Below are positions 30,521 through 37,982 of a DNA stretch of 39,690 nt, piece after piece. The stretch comes from Candidatus Saccharibacteria bacterium UBA1235. GTDB lineage: Bacteria > Patescibacteriota > Saccharimonadia > Saccharimonadales > Saccharimonadaceae. The stretch covers positions 24,484-64,173 of the forward strand of contig DBWP01000008.1 in assembly GCA_002309075.1 (NCBI GenBank). Reading direction: 5' to 3'. Position 1 is the stretch's first letter, and each line of letters starts with the position of its first letter. The notes beneath the pieces were generated by a model, which had not been told where the DNA came from, searched no databases, and worked only from the letters and a program-made list of their open reading frames with translations. Position numbers and translations under genes: made by a program.

Positions 30521-31330
30521 AGTATTTTTTTTACTGAAGATGAACCGCTTGATAAGATTATCGCGGAAACTTTACCAAATAAGAAAATTTTAAAAACGAA
30601 TCATATTATAACTGGCTGGACGAATATCGTAATTGAAGTAACAACGGACGCTGGCTCGTATTTTTTTAGATTCCCGCGAAACCCGTTTTGGTCTAAGATG
30701 ATCGTAAAAGATGCAGCTGTTTGTAATTTTGTAGACGGAAAAACAAGTTTTTATACGCCGCAAATGAAGCTTTGTTATGATTCAAAAAAACGTCCGTTCT
30801 CGGTTCATAAAAAAATTGAAGGGTATACATTAGGGGACCGAATTTATCATTTATCACATATGGCGTTAACGGGTGCGGCTTACGATGTTGCGAAATTCAT
30901 TAAAGAACTCTCGAAAATTGATTTAAAAAATGCTCCGGACGAAGTAAAATATCCACTTTCTGATTTTTTACATGAATTAGATTATGAACATTATGATAGC
31001 CATATTGACGCGGATCACAATTACATAAAAAATACTGAGATGGATAAGTTAGTGCATGGGGATTTAAACCTCGGTAATATTTTACTTGATGAAAATGATA
31101 AAGTGATTGGCATAATTGATTTTTGTTTTGCGGGAACCGGAAATCCGAATATGGATGTAGCGAGGATAGTGTCTAGACCTGCGCCAAAAGAATTCGAAGA
31201 AGCGTTCTTGTCGCAATTTAATAATACTGAAGAAATTTCTAGGATGAAAACTGCATGGAAACATATTGACGCAGGTTATGCTGAGCATATCCGTTCGCAT
31301 TTTCCGGAAATTAATTTAAATCAACTCTAA
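30518..31330 (+). CDS. Aminoglycoside/choline phosphotransferase-like kinase (APH family)
   Basis: 270 residues with a protein-kinase-like fold. Catalytic loop HGDLNLGN at 180-187 and metal-binding IIDF with D201 are intact; the N-lobe has a SYFFRFPRN strand with a basic residue. These mark the APH/choline kinase family, which phosphorylates sugars, choline or aminoglycosides. Substrate unknown, and resistance should not be assumed. Expressed leaderless from a promoter shared with the CoaE-like gene; its end overlaps the convergent zeta-like gene by 15 bases. Confidence 0.85.
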   Translation: MSIFFTEDEPLDKIIAETLPNKKILKTNHIITGWTNIVIEVTTDAGSYFFRFPRNPFWSKMIVKDAAVCNFVDGKTSFYTPQMKLCYDSKKRPFSVHKKIEGYTLGDRIYHLSHMALTGAAYDVAKFIKELSKIDLKNAPDEVKYPLSDFLHELDYEHYDSHIDADHNYIKNTEMDKLVHGDLNLGNILLDENDKVIGIIDFCFAGTGNPNMDVARIVSRPAPKEFEEAFLSQFNNTEEISRMKTAWKHIDAGYAEHIRSHFPEINLNQL

Positions 31331-32116
31331 ATATTTAATTTTTGCTTCGCGACGAGCAATATCATCATTTTTCGGAAGTTCTTCGCGAGATGAATATTCT
31401 GTAAAAATTTTTAACGCATTTTTTATCGGTCCATCATAAATTGGCTGTTCATCGTAAACACTCCATAAAATGATTCGTTCACCGCTGGCGTTTTTAGCAT
31501 AAAAGTCGAGAGCTTTTTCTGTCGCTCTAATGAATTCTTCCTCGGTTTCTTTAGAATGACGCCAGCTACGACCGCCCAGAAAATGTTCTGTAACGACTGG
31601 CGAAATCGCAATCATAAGAAGCAAAGTTTCATAATTCCCCGCCCCTAACATGTTCAATAAAATCTGTTCTATAGCCGGGTCAAGCAAAGTAACATCTAAT
31701 ATAATATCGTAACCTTGTTTTGTGAGCGCGCTTAAAGTTAAAAACATCATAATGGTGCTGAATTCATCAGTTTTTTTACGTAAGTTTTCTTCGCCATAAA
31801 AATCTTTGATTTCTTGATAATGTGGATGGTACTCAACGAAACGCCGCGCCGCGACAAGGACTGGATTTAGCCCTTTTTTAGCAAAATATCCTTCTGCCGC
31901 TGGGAGAATTTGAGTAGTTTTACCGGACCCAGAAAGGCCAGCAATACGAACAAAATGATTTGTTTTTGTTTTACTGTCGGTGAAGTCGGCAAGGACTTTC
32001 TTAATGATTTCTGGGTACTCTTCTAGCTCTACTTGCCACTTTGGCTCTACGTCGCTAGGCCAATGCGTCTTCATATATTCAATAGTCTTTTTAAGGGCGG
32101 GGTCATTAAAATCCAT
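31316..32116 (-). CDS. Zeta-toxin-like P-loop kinase
   Basis: 266 residues from the ATG that follows the lipid kinase stop (TAATATG, with GGTG upstream). Walker A GLSGSGKT at 60-67, then an RRFVEYHPHYQEI segment and KTDEFSTIMMFLTLSAL with YDIILDVTLLDP. This is the layout of zeta/PezT enzymes, which phosphorylate UDP-GlcNAc-type substrates. No epsilon-type antitoxin is seen; neighbours are a lipid kinase upstream and a convergent APH-like kinase. It may be a housekeeping kinase or a toxin whose antidote lies elsewhere. Confidence 0.75.
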   Translation of the reverse strand: MDFNDPALKKTIEYMKTHWPSDVEPKWQVELEEYPEIIKKVLADFTDSKTKTNHFVRIAGLSGSGKTTQILPAAEGYFAKKGLNPVLVAARRFVEYHPHYQEIKDFYGEENLRKKTDEFSTIMMFLTLSALTKQGYDIILDVTLLDPAIEQILLNMLGAGNYETLLLMIAISPVVTEHFLGGRSWRHSKETEEEFIRATEKALDFYAKNASGERIILWSVYDEQPIYDGPIKNALKIFTEYSSREELPKNDDIARREAKIKYLELI

Positions 32117-32117
32117 A

Positions 32118-33134
32118 TTATTTTTCACCGTGGATTACTTTTATATATTGATCGGATTTTTTAACTAAAATCGATTTTACATTCTGGAACTTTTTATATT
32201 CACCTTCAGCTTGAAGTTCAACGGTCGCTGGGCTTAAAAATTCTAAAAGGTCTTCTTTTGTTTCGGTGCCGGGAGTACGCTTCAAAATACTTATGAGCAT
32301 TAATTTTGTTAGGCGCCAAAAATTAATAAGCCGACAATTTTCACTACGAAAAACTTTTGGCTTTAAGTAATCGTCACCGCCTTTCATAACGCGGCACATA
32401 GATTTTCCGGAGAGAGCACAATAATCGCTAATGCCTTTTTTGGTAGATTTTCCATTTAACGTAAACGGCGGGAGAAAAACTTTAGAATGCCGATTTTTAA
32501 AATACCATTCGGCTAATTTTAAATAGGAGCGCCAAGAGCTTTTATGCCCTTTTTGCATATATTTACGAAACTTCGGTTCGTCAAAAAGTTCGACGGCTTC
32601 GGCGGTCATGCCGGCGGTAACGTAACAAGTCGCGTAGCGCCAATGCGCGCCATCTACGATGATATCGAGAGGATATAATTTCCGGATACTAGCAAAACAG
32701 CTCTTCTCGGGCTGCGTCCGCTCGGCCCGTCGCCACGGGCGAGCGGCGCTCATGCTCGCCTTGCCAGGCTCCGCAGGCCCTTCGAAGAGCTGGTTTTGCT
32801 CGCCAAAAATGTCTTCGTACTTCATTGTGCCCAACGTCCTGGCGAGGTCGTTAAAGTTGCCGTAAGGCAAAACACCAAGTGTCACATCTTTTTTTGATTC
32901 CATTATTGCATTTGCAGCAACAGCAGCGGTAGCATCGCCACCAGCAGCGATGGCAATATCTCCATCCTGTAAAACTTTTTTAAGAGCTTTCACGTTCTCT
33001 TCGAATGGCGCTTTTTTAATGGTAAATTTACCGATCATATAACCATTTAGTTTCGTGGCACGAGAGATAACTTCGTCTTTAACACGGACATAGTTAGATG
33101 AATGTGGGTTGTAAATTAGTAATAATCTTTGCAT
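32118..33134 (-). CDS. Diacylglycerol/lipid kinase family protein with repeat insertion
   Basis: 338 residues from the ATG one base after the previous stop. DAGK catalytic fold: IYNPHSS at 7-13, GGDAT nucleotide loop at 65-69, GVLPYGNFNDLAR at 87-99. Likely phosphorylates a lipid such as diacylglycerol or undecaprenol; the substrate is not readable. Palindromic repeat C is inserted at about residues 112-148, right after the nucleotide-binding half, encoding a Pro/Ala/Arg-rich stretch. The remainder (LDIIVDGAHWRYATCYVTAGM) continues the fold, so the frame is intact. Confidence 0.85.
   Translation of the reverse strand: MQRLLLIYNPHSSNYVRVKDEVISRATKLNGYMIGKFTIKKAPFEENVKALKKVLQDGDIAIAAGGDATAAVAANAIMESKKDVTLGVLPYGNFNDLARTLGTMKYEDIFGEQNQLFEGPAEPGKASMSAARPWRRAERTQPEKSCFASIRKLYPLDIIVDGAHWRYATCYVTAGMTAEAVELFDEPKFRKYMQKGHKSSWRSYLKLAEWYFKNRHSKVFLPPFTLNGKSTKKGISDYCALSGKSMCRVMKGGDDYLKPKVFRSENCRLINFWRLTKLMLISILKRTPGTETKEDLLEFLSPATVELQAEGEYKKFQNVKSILVKKSDQYIKVIHGEK
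32691..32800. repeat. GC-rich palindromic repeat, family 1, copy C, inside the lipid kinase
   Basis: About 110 bp. Ends AGCAAAAC-AGCTCTTC and GAAGAGCT-GGTTTTGCT are inverted copies with one extra base. The inner hairpin CCGCTC-GCCCGT-CGCC-ACGGGC-GAGCGG is very stable. It shares TTCTCGGG and the CCCGTCGNNACGGG core with copies A and B but is read in a different frame, giving AARPWRRAERTQPEKS. Confidence 0.75.
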
Positions 33135-33135
33135 C

Positions 33136-33513
33136 TTAGCTAAATGGTTTAAAATCCGGGAGCAGGAAGTAAAGAAGAGCATAAATCAAAACGTAAGCTG
33201 CGAGACCGATAACAATTTCAAAAATTCGGCGCTTGGCTTTTCTAGTTTGCTCTTCACTACCGCCGGCAGTTAGATATTGAACGCCAGCAACACTAATGCC
33301 GATAGTAGCTAAAATACCTACACCGACTGTCATGATTTCAACGACAAGCTCTAAGATGTGTTTGATGCCACTACCTTCACCGTCATCGCAGACCTCATGA
33401 TTCTCTCCTAAGATTGCCGTCTGCACGCATGATGTTTCCGCCGCAAAAACCGGTGTAGTTACCAACGAGAATCCCACGAAGATTGCTGCTATGCTGAGGA
33501 TTAGTCTTTTCAT
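33136..33513 (-). CDS. TrbC/VirB2-like pilin subunit
   Basis: 125 residues: signal peptide 1-24 (TTPVFA before AETSC), a short two-cysteine periplasmic segment, then two transmembrane helices (about 52-76 and 96-118). They are joined by the charged cytoplasmic loop GGSEEQTRKAKRR. This hairpin layout is that of TrbC/VirB2 pilins of type IV secretion, common in CPR genomes. Ribosome site AAGGAGAA overlaps the rpoD stop region, so it is coupled to rpoD, with no other secretion genes nearby. Confidence 0.8.
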   Translation of the reverse strand: MKRLILSIAAIFVGFSLVTTPVFAAETSCVQTAILGENHEVCDDGEGSGIKHILELVVEIMTVGVGILATIGISVAGVQYLTAGGSEEQTRKAKRRIFEIVIGLAAYVLIYALLYFLLPDFKPFS

Positions 33514-33522
33514 ATATTCTCC

Positions 33523-34494
33523 TTACCTTAAATACTCGTGTAATTTTTTCGTGTCTTTATTCTTGCGGAGTTTAGAAAGAGCTTTGGCCTCGATTTGACG
33601 AATACGCTCACGGGTAACGTCAAATTCATTACCGACCTCTTCGAGCGTGTGCGGGCGACCGCCACCAATACCAAAACGCAGACGAATGATTTTTTGTTCG
33701 CGATCGGTCAAAGTCGCAATAATCTCAGAAAGTTGTTCTTTTAGAATTTGATTAGCGGCAGAGTCTTCAGGAGAATCACGTTCTTCGTCCTCAACAAAAT
33801 CGCCGAGCACAGAATCTTCGTCGTCACCTTCGCGGCCAACGGAAGCGTCGAGAGAAGCGATATCTTGTTTAATACGCATAACATAATCGATTTTTTCTGG
33901 CTCGAGGCCGAGCTCTTCGGCGATCTCTTCGTTGGTCGGCTCGCGGTTTAATTCGGTAGTGAGCTTACGTGTAGTGCGAAGAACCTTGTTAATAGTTTCA
34001 ACCATATGAACTGGGATGCGGATAGTGCGGGCCTGATCTGCGATAGCACGCGTAATGGCTTGACGCACCCACCAGGTGGCGTAGGTAGAAAATTTGAAAC
34101 CTTTTTCGGGATCGAATTTTTCGACGGCACGGAGAAGTCCGGTGTTCCCTTCTTGAATTAAATCGAGAAAATCAAGACCGCGTCCGCCATATCGTTTCGC
34201 AATCGAGACGACGAGACGCATATTGGACTCAACCATTTTATCCTTGGCTTTTTTATCGCCTTTGACAATACGCTCGGCAAGATCTGCTTCCTCTTCTGGA
34301 GTGAGAAGCGGGATTTTACCGATTTCACGAAGATACAAACGAACAGAGTCATCTGCAAACGCATCGACATTCTCAGCAGTAATAGCGAGATCCTCGTCTG
34401 AAAGCTCTTCCTCATTCTCGAGGTCGTCACTTTCTGGTTCATCGAAATCAAGATTTAGATCTTTTACATTCAAAATATCATCTTTAGAGCTCAT
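33523..34494 (-). CDS. rpoD: Primary sigma factor RpoD (sigma-70)
   Basis: 323 residues. Region 1.2 (DSVRLYLREIGKIPLLTPEEE), region 2 (GNTGLLRAVEKFDPEKGFKF, then STYATWWVRQAI reading the -10), region 3 and region 4.2 (TLEEVGNEFDVTRERIRQIE reading the -35). Region 1.1 is reduced to a short acidic N-terminus. Region 3.0 (HMVETINK) fits the extended -10 TGn motifs that dominate this window. The promoter lies at the end of dnaG (dnaG-rpoD order is the classical macromolecular synthesis arrangement). The -10 ends 8 bases before the ATG. Confidence 0.97.
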   Translation of the reverse strand: MSSKDDILNVKDLNLDFDEPESDDLENEEELSDEDLAITAENVDAFADDSVRLYLREIGKIPLLTPEEEADLAERIVKGDKKAKDKMVESNMRLVVSIAKRYGGRGLDFLDLIQEGNTGLLRAVEKFDPEKGFKFSTYATWWVRQAITRAIADQARTIRIPVHMVETINKVLRTTRKLTTELNREPTNEEIAEELGLEPEKIDYVMRIKQDIASLDASVGREGDDEDSVLGDFVEDEERDSPEDSAANQILKEQLSEIIATLTDREQKIIRLRFGIGGGRPHTLEEVGNEFDVTRERIRQIEAKALSKLRKNKDTKKLHEYLR

Positions 34495-34502
34495 TAGGTA
34501 TA

Positions 34503-34531
34503 AGTATAGTCTATTTCTAAGTTTTTTGCAA
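34503..34531 (-). promoter_or_regulatory. Promoter of rpoD
   Basis: Minus strand: TTGCAA, 17-base spacer, TATACT, ending 8 bases before the ATG. The -35 lies in the last codons of dnaG. Predicted leaderless. Confidence 0.7.
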
Positions 34532-36148
34532 GTCAGTGATATCTTTTAAAGTCTCAAAATATTCGTCACTGTTTTCGTCAAGAGACAACAATTTTTCATT
34601 CAATTCTGCTATTTTTTGTTTGTTAATTTCCATATTATAGCGCTTTACTAGTTCAAGAGCTTCTTTTTCGAAATCTGGGTCAGTAATTCCCTCATGTTCG
34701 CGGTTAAAAACAAGTTCAAGCTCATCAATCCTAGTTTCGTCTTCTGGTAAGTCTAGCGGGATCTTAGTTTTCACACCGCCAAAAATCTTAAGCGAAAGAA
34801 GACTGTCTTCGAGTTTTTTAAGACTATCGGATTTAATTTCGGTCTTAGGTTTTTTAAAATGTTTCTTTGCGGCAGCTTGTTCTAATTTTTTATTCAGACG
34901 ATCACCTTTCTCACGTAATATCTCTACCCCGACCCCTAGTTTTTTCGCAACTTTTTCCTCATAGCTAGCGCGTTCGACTTCATCTTTAATATATGACAAA
35001 AGTTTGAGTGCAATATCGGAATATTTTTTCTTATCCGGAGCAAGACGAAGATCGAGATTTTCTTCATACTTATTAAGTAGCCAGTCTACAGCCGGAACAC
35101 GCTCCTCGACAGCCTCTTGCCAAAGCTTAGGATCTTTTTGAATTAATTCATCTGGGTCTTTAGCACCATGGTAATTTGAAATAACAGTAAGATCAATTCC
35201 AAGATCCCCAGCGAGCATAATAGCGCGTTCGGTCGCCTTAACGCCAGCTTCGTCGCCATCATAAGCGAGCCGGATATCGGAAGTTAGTTTGCTAAGAATT
35301 TTTAAATGCTGTTCGGTCATTGCGGTGCCCGAAGTCGCAACAGCCTCTTTGACGCCAGCTTGATGAGAAGAAATAACATCCATGTTGCCTTCAACAATAA
35401 CTACGAAGCCGTTCCCTCTGATAGATTCTTTTGCATTATGTAGGCCGAAGATGAAACGAGATTTGTTGAAAAGGAGCGTTTCGGGAGTATTTAAATATTT
35501 CGGTTCGCCTTTATCTAAGATGCGGGCAGTGAAGCCGACAACATCACCAGTCGTGTCGATAAATGGAACCATCATGCGATTTCTGAACATATCTGTTTTA
35601 AAGCGATTTAAGAGTCCGGCATCATCTAATTCCCTCTCTGTATAGCCACGTTTTTTCAATACTTCGAGCAAAGCTTTTCCGGAAGCTGGCGAATAGCCAA
35701 TTTTAAACTCAGCGACAGTATTTCGAATAAGCCCACGCTTATAAAAAACATACTCGCAAACTTTTTTCTCTCTGACTAAGCAAGCTTGGTAATATTTAGT
35801 AGCGAGGGCAAGAGCCTCCTTAGCGCGGAGCTTGCGTTTTGTGACCGCGGAATCATCGCCGCGGTATTTAGAAAGGTCCACTCCAGCTTGAGCCGCCAGT
35901 TTTTCCAAGGCTTCACGGAAAGAAATGCCCTCAACCTCCATAATAAAAGTAAAAATATCCCCGCCTTTGTTAGCAGAAAAATCGTGCCAAATGCCTTTTT
36001 CTGGTGAGACCATAAAACTAGGAGTCTTATCGACGCCCCAAGGGGAATGCCCTTTCAAATTACGGCCCGCACGTTTAAGTTCTACGTATTGGCCAACAAC
36101 GTCCTCCACCGCGAGACGAGATTTGATTTCTTCCTTCGCGTCTTGCAT
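34517..36148 (-). CDS. dnaG: DNA primase lacking its zinc-ribbon ligands
   Basis: 543 residues; makes RNA primers for replication. The N-terminal CHC2 fold is recognisable (KTPSFMVSPEKGIWHDF, KGGDIFTFIMEVEG), but the four zinc positions are S35, G38, D56 and A59 instead of C-x2-H-x17-C-x2-C, with spacing preserved. The catalytic core follows: NTVAEFKIGYSP, then TOPRIM with VVIVEGNMDVIS and DIRLAYDGDEAG (Glu and DxD intact) and KDPDELI. A C-terminal helicase-interaction region is present but short. TATAAT ends 8 bases before the ATG, shared with a divergent gene. Confidence 0.95.
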   Translation of the reverse strand: MQDAKEEIKSRLAVEDVVGQYVELKRAGRNLKGHSPWGVDKTPSFMVSPEKGIWHDFSANKGGDIFTFIMEVEGISFREALEKLAAQAGVDLSKYRGDDSAVTKRKLRAKEALALATKYYQACLVREKKVCEYVFYKRGLIRNTVAEFKIGYSPASGKALLEVLKKRGYTERELDDAGLLNRFKTDMFRNRMMVPFIDTTGDVVGFTARILDKGEPKYLNTPETLLFNKSRFIFGLHNAKESIRGNGFVVIVEGNMDVISSHQAGVKEAVATSGTAMTEQHLKILSKLTSDIRLAYDGDEAGVKATERAIMLAGDLGIDLTVISNYHGAKDPDELIQKDPKLWQEAVEERVPAVDWLLNKYEENLDLRLAPDKKKYSDIALKLLSYIKDEVERASYEEKVAKKLGVGVEILREKGDRLNKKLEQAAAKKHFKKPKTEIKSDSLKKLEDSLLSLKIFGGVKTKIPLDLPEDETRIDELELVFNREHEGITDPDFEKEALELVKRYNMEINKQKIAELNEKLLSLDENSDEYFETLKDITDLQKT

Positions 36149-36169
36149 ATGATATAATTATACCATATG
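36146..36169. promoter_or_regulatory. Symmetric divergent leaderless promoter, dnaG / membrane protein
   Basis: A 24-bp near-perfect palindrome (22 of 24 positions). CATATG at each end supplies the two start codons, and the central TATAATTATA is its own complement and serves as -10 on both strands. Each -10 is extended (TGA on plus, TGG on minus) and ends 8 bases before its ATG. Confidence 0.8.
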
Positions 36170-36775
36170 GATGGACAGGACTACTTAAATCAGATTTCCG
36201 CTTCAATCAGGCCAGAAAAAAAGTCAAAAATGAATTTTATGAATTCAAATATTTTTAAGATTATCGCTGGCGCGATTATAGCATTCATTTTGATCGCTAT
36301 TATTGGCGGGATCATAAATGGCGGAAAAACCAGCGCGAAAGATCAAGCAATCTCTTTAAAGCTTAATATCGACAGCGCGCTCTCAGTGATTTCTGAATAC
36401 CAGCCAAGTGTAAAATCATCCGATCTCCGGTCCAATTCCGCTTCGCTTTATTCTGTGCTTTCGAATACTAATCGAGATCTGACAAGCTTCATTACGGAAA
36501 ATTACAATTATAGCTCAAAATCTGACGACAAGAAATTCGAAGAAGCAGTTGCTTTGGAGCGCGACGGTTTGGAATCGGCGTTATTTGAAGCAAAAATTAA
36601 TGGAATCCTTGATCAAGTTTACGCAAATAAAATGGCTTATGCGATTTCATTAATCTCTTCGAAAGAAGCTAATCTATTTAATGCCACTAATAGTGAAGAC
36701 CTTCAAAATCTCTTATCTTCTTCTTATAATAGTCTGAATAACATTTACGATAAATTTGCTAATTTCCAAAAATAA
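36167..36775 (+). CDS. Single-pass membrane protein, function unknown
   Basis: 202 residues. A short Lys-rich cytoplasmic N-terminus, one transmembrane helix (about 29-50, IIAGAIIAFILIAIIGGII), then about 150 residues outside, predicted helical and Ser/Asn-rich, with no cysteine. No family recognised; similar membrane-anchored helical proteins occur in CPR genomes. First gene of a short plus-strand operon with mscL (gap 12 bases). Leaderless start from the symmetric promoter shared with dnaG. Confidence 0.8.
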   Translation: MDGQDYLNQISASIRPEKKSKMNFMNSNIFKIIAGAIIAFILIAIIGGIINGGKTSAKDQAISLKLNIDSALSVISEYQPSVKSSDLRSNSASLYSVLSNTNRDLTSFITENYNYSSKSDDKKFEEAVALERDGLESALFEAKINGILDQVYANKMAYAISLISSKEANLFNATNSEDLQNLLSSSYNSLNNIYDKFANFQK

Positions 36776-36787
36776 TAAAGGAGTTCT

Positions 36788-37198
36788 ATGGAAAAGAATA
36801 AAGCCACAGAAAAAATTAAAAAAGTAGCAAAGAAAGGCTCGAGCTTTAAGGCGGAATTTATTGAATTTATCAACCGCGGCTCTGTGGTTGATCTTGCGGT
36901 TGGTGTTGCGGTTGGCGGCGCGTTTACGGCGATTGTAAATTCGCTCGTCAATGATATAGTGATGCCGATCGTGGGTTTAATTGGCGGCGGCGTGAATTTC
37001 GCTGATCTTAAAATCGTAATTCCAAATTTCTTCGGCGGGAATACAGAGGCAGTAATTGCTTACGGAAATTTCTTGCAGAATGTTGTTCAGTTCTTAATTA
37101 TCGCTTGGGTAATTTTCCTAGTTGTTAAAACCATGAATCGAATCAGCCGAAAAAAAGATTCAATTAAGGCCAAAGTTGAAGAGAAATTAAAAAATTAG
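36788..37198 (+). CDS. mscL: Large-conductance mechanosensitive channel MscL
   Basis: 136 residues; pentameric emergency valve for hypo-osmotic shock. FIEFINRGSVVDLAVGVAVGGAF is the N-terminal amphipathic helix and TM1 pore helix, followed by VNDIVMPIVGLIGGGVNF, TM2 (NVVQFLIIAWVIFLVVKTMN) and a charged C-terminal helix. AAAGGAG precedes the ATG. With the MscS-like gene at 10.8-11.5 kb the cell has both channel types. Convergent with the YjbR-like gene, overlapping 4 bases. Confidence 0.97.
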   Translation: MEKNKATEKIKKVAKKGSSFKAEFIEFINRGSVVDLAVGVAVGGAFTAIVNSLVNDIVMPIVGLIGGGVNFADLKIVIPNFFGGNTEAVIAYGNFLQNVVQFLIIAWVIFLVVKTMNRISRKKDSIKAKVEEKLKN

Positions 37199-37482
37199 CT
37201 TAAATTATAGCTTAGGCGGACGAGATCATAAAGCTCGTCCGTTTCTAGTTGGTGCCCAGCGAGAACAATTTCTATACCACCACGACCGAAATAACGAGAT
37301 TCCATGACTGATTCATATTTTTCGGTTAATAATCTTGATAATTCCCCGTCCGTGCGAACCTCAATAGTATTTTTGTTAACAACTAAAAAAACTTTTTCAT
37401 TTTTATAGAAAAGAGTTCGTTCTTTTTCGGTTTTTTCAGAATAATTACCGATTCCAGTTACTTTAGAAATGTTAAATACCAT
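37195..37482 (-). CDS. MmcQ/YjbR-like small protein
   Basis: 95 residues. The order KVFLVVNKNTIEVRTDGELSRLL, RYFGRGGIEIVL and a final ELYDLVRLSYNLS matches the MmcQ/YjbR fold (CyaY-like), whose members end in a similar SYxL motif. Function of the family is unsettled; DNA binding has been suggested. It overlaps the end of orn by 25 bases, with GGAGAATTAAA before the ATG. Last gene of argS-orn-yjbR-like. Confidence 0.65.
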   Translation of the reverse strand: MVFNISKVTGIGNYSEKTEKERTLFYKNEKVFLVVNKNTIEVRTDGELSRLLTEKYESVMESRYFGRGGIEIVLAGHQLETDELYDLVRLSYNLS

Positions 37483-37982
37483 TTTAATTCTCCGATCGAA
37501 CCTTCAATATCGTCGAGCGCACGATGAGCTTCAGGTTTAATAAATTTTTTATTCAACGCATTTTCAAAATAAATTTTCCAGGCAGAAACGTCGAGCATAC
37601 GATAATGGAGCCTTTGGTTTAAAAGCGGCATTTCATTCTCAATAAATTTGCGGTCTTGATGAATAGAGTTTCCTGCGAGATAAACTTCTTTACCAAAATA
37701 TTGATCAATAAAATCCAGGATTTCACCTTCGATAACTTTAATCGGTTGACCATCTGCATTTTGCGCAAAAAGTGCGTCGCGAGTTTTGCTATTTTTATCC
37801 CAAAATTCGCCCTGCATACGAGTCTGCATGAGTTTTTCATCAACTTTCGCAACAGCTGTCATACGAGCAATTTCGTTTAGTTTCATATCTGTGGCGATTG
37901 CCGCGACTTCAAGAATCTTATCGACTTTAGGGTCGAGTCCGGTCATTTCTAAATCTATCCAAAGTAATTTCGCTTTTTTCAT
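37458..37982 (-). CDS. orn: Oligoribonuclease
   Basis: 174 residues from the ATG that overlaps the argS stop as TGATG; an in-frame GTG one codon earlier is less likely. DEDDh exonuclease that degrades 2-5 nt RNA and linear dinucleotides. Exo I WIDLEMTGLD (D and E), Exo II GNSIHQDRKFI, and Exo III HRALDDI are all intact. Length fits Orn (about 180). Middle gene of argS-orn-yjbR-like. Confidence 0.95.
   Translation of the reverse strand: MKKAKLLWIDLEMTGLDPKVDKILEVAAIATDMKLNEIARMTAVAKVDEKLMQTRMQGEFWDKNSKTRDALFAQNADGQPIKVIEGEILDFIDQYFGKEVYLAGNSIHQDRKFIENEMPLLNQRLHYRMLDVSAWKIYFENALNKKFIKPEAHRALDDIEGSIGELKWYLTFLK

Noticed and set aside
7587..33134. Frame disruption or pseudogenes caused by the palindromic repeats in ileS, polA and the lipid kinase
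   Set aside because: Each insert is a multiple of three in effect, with conserved motifs resuming in the same frame on the far side.
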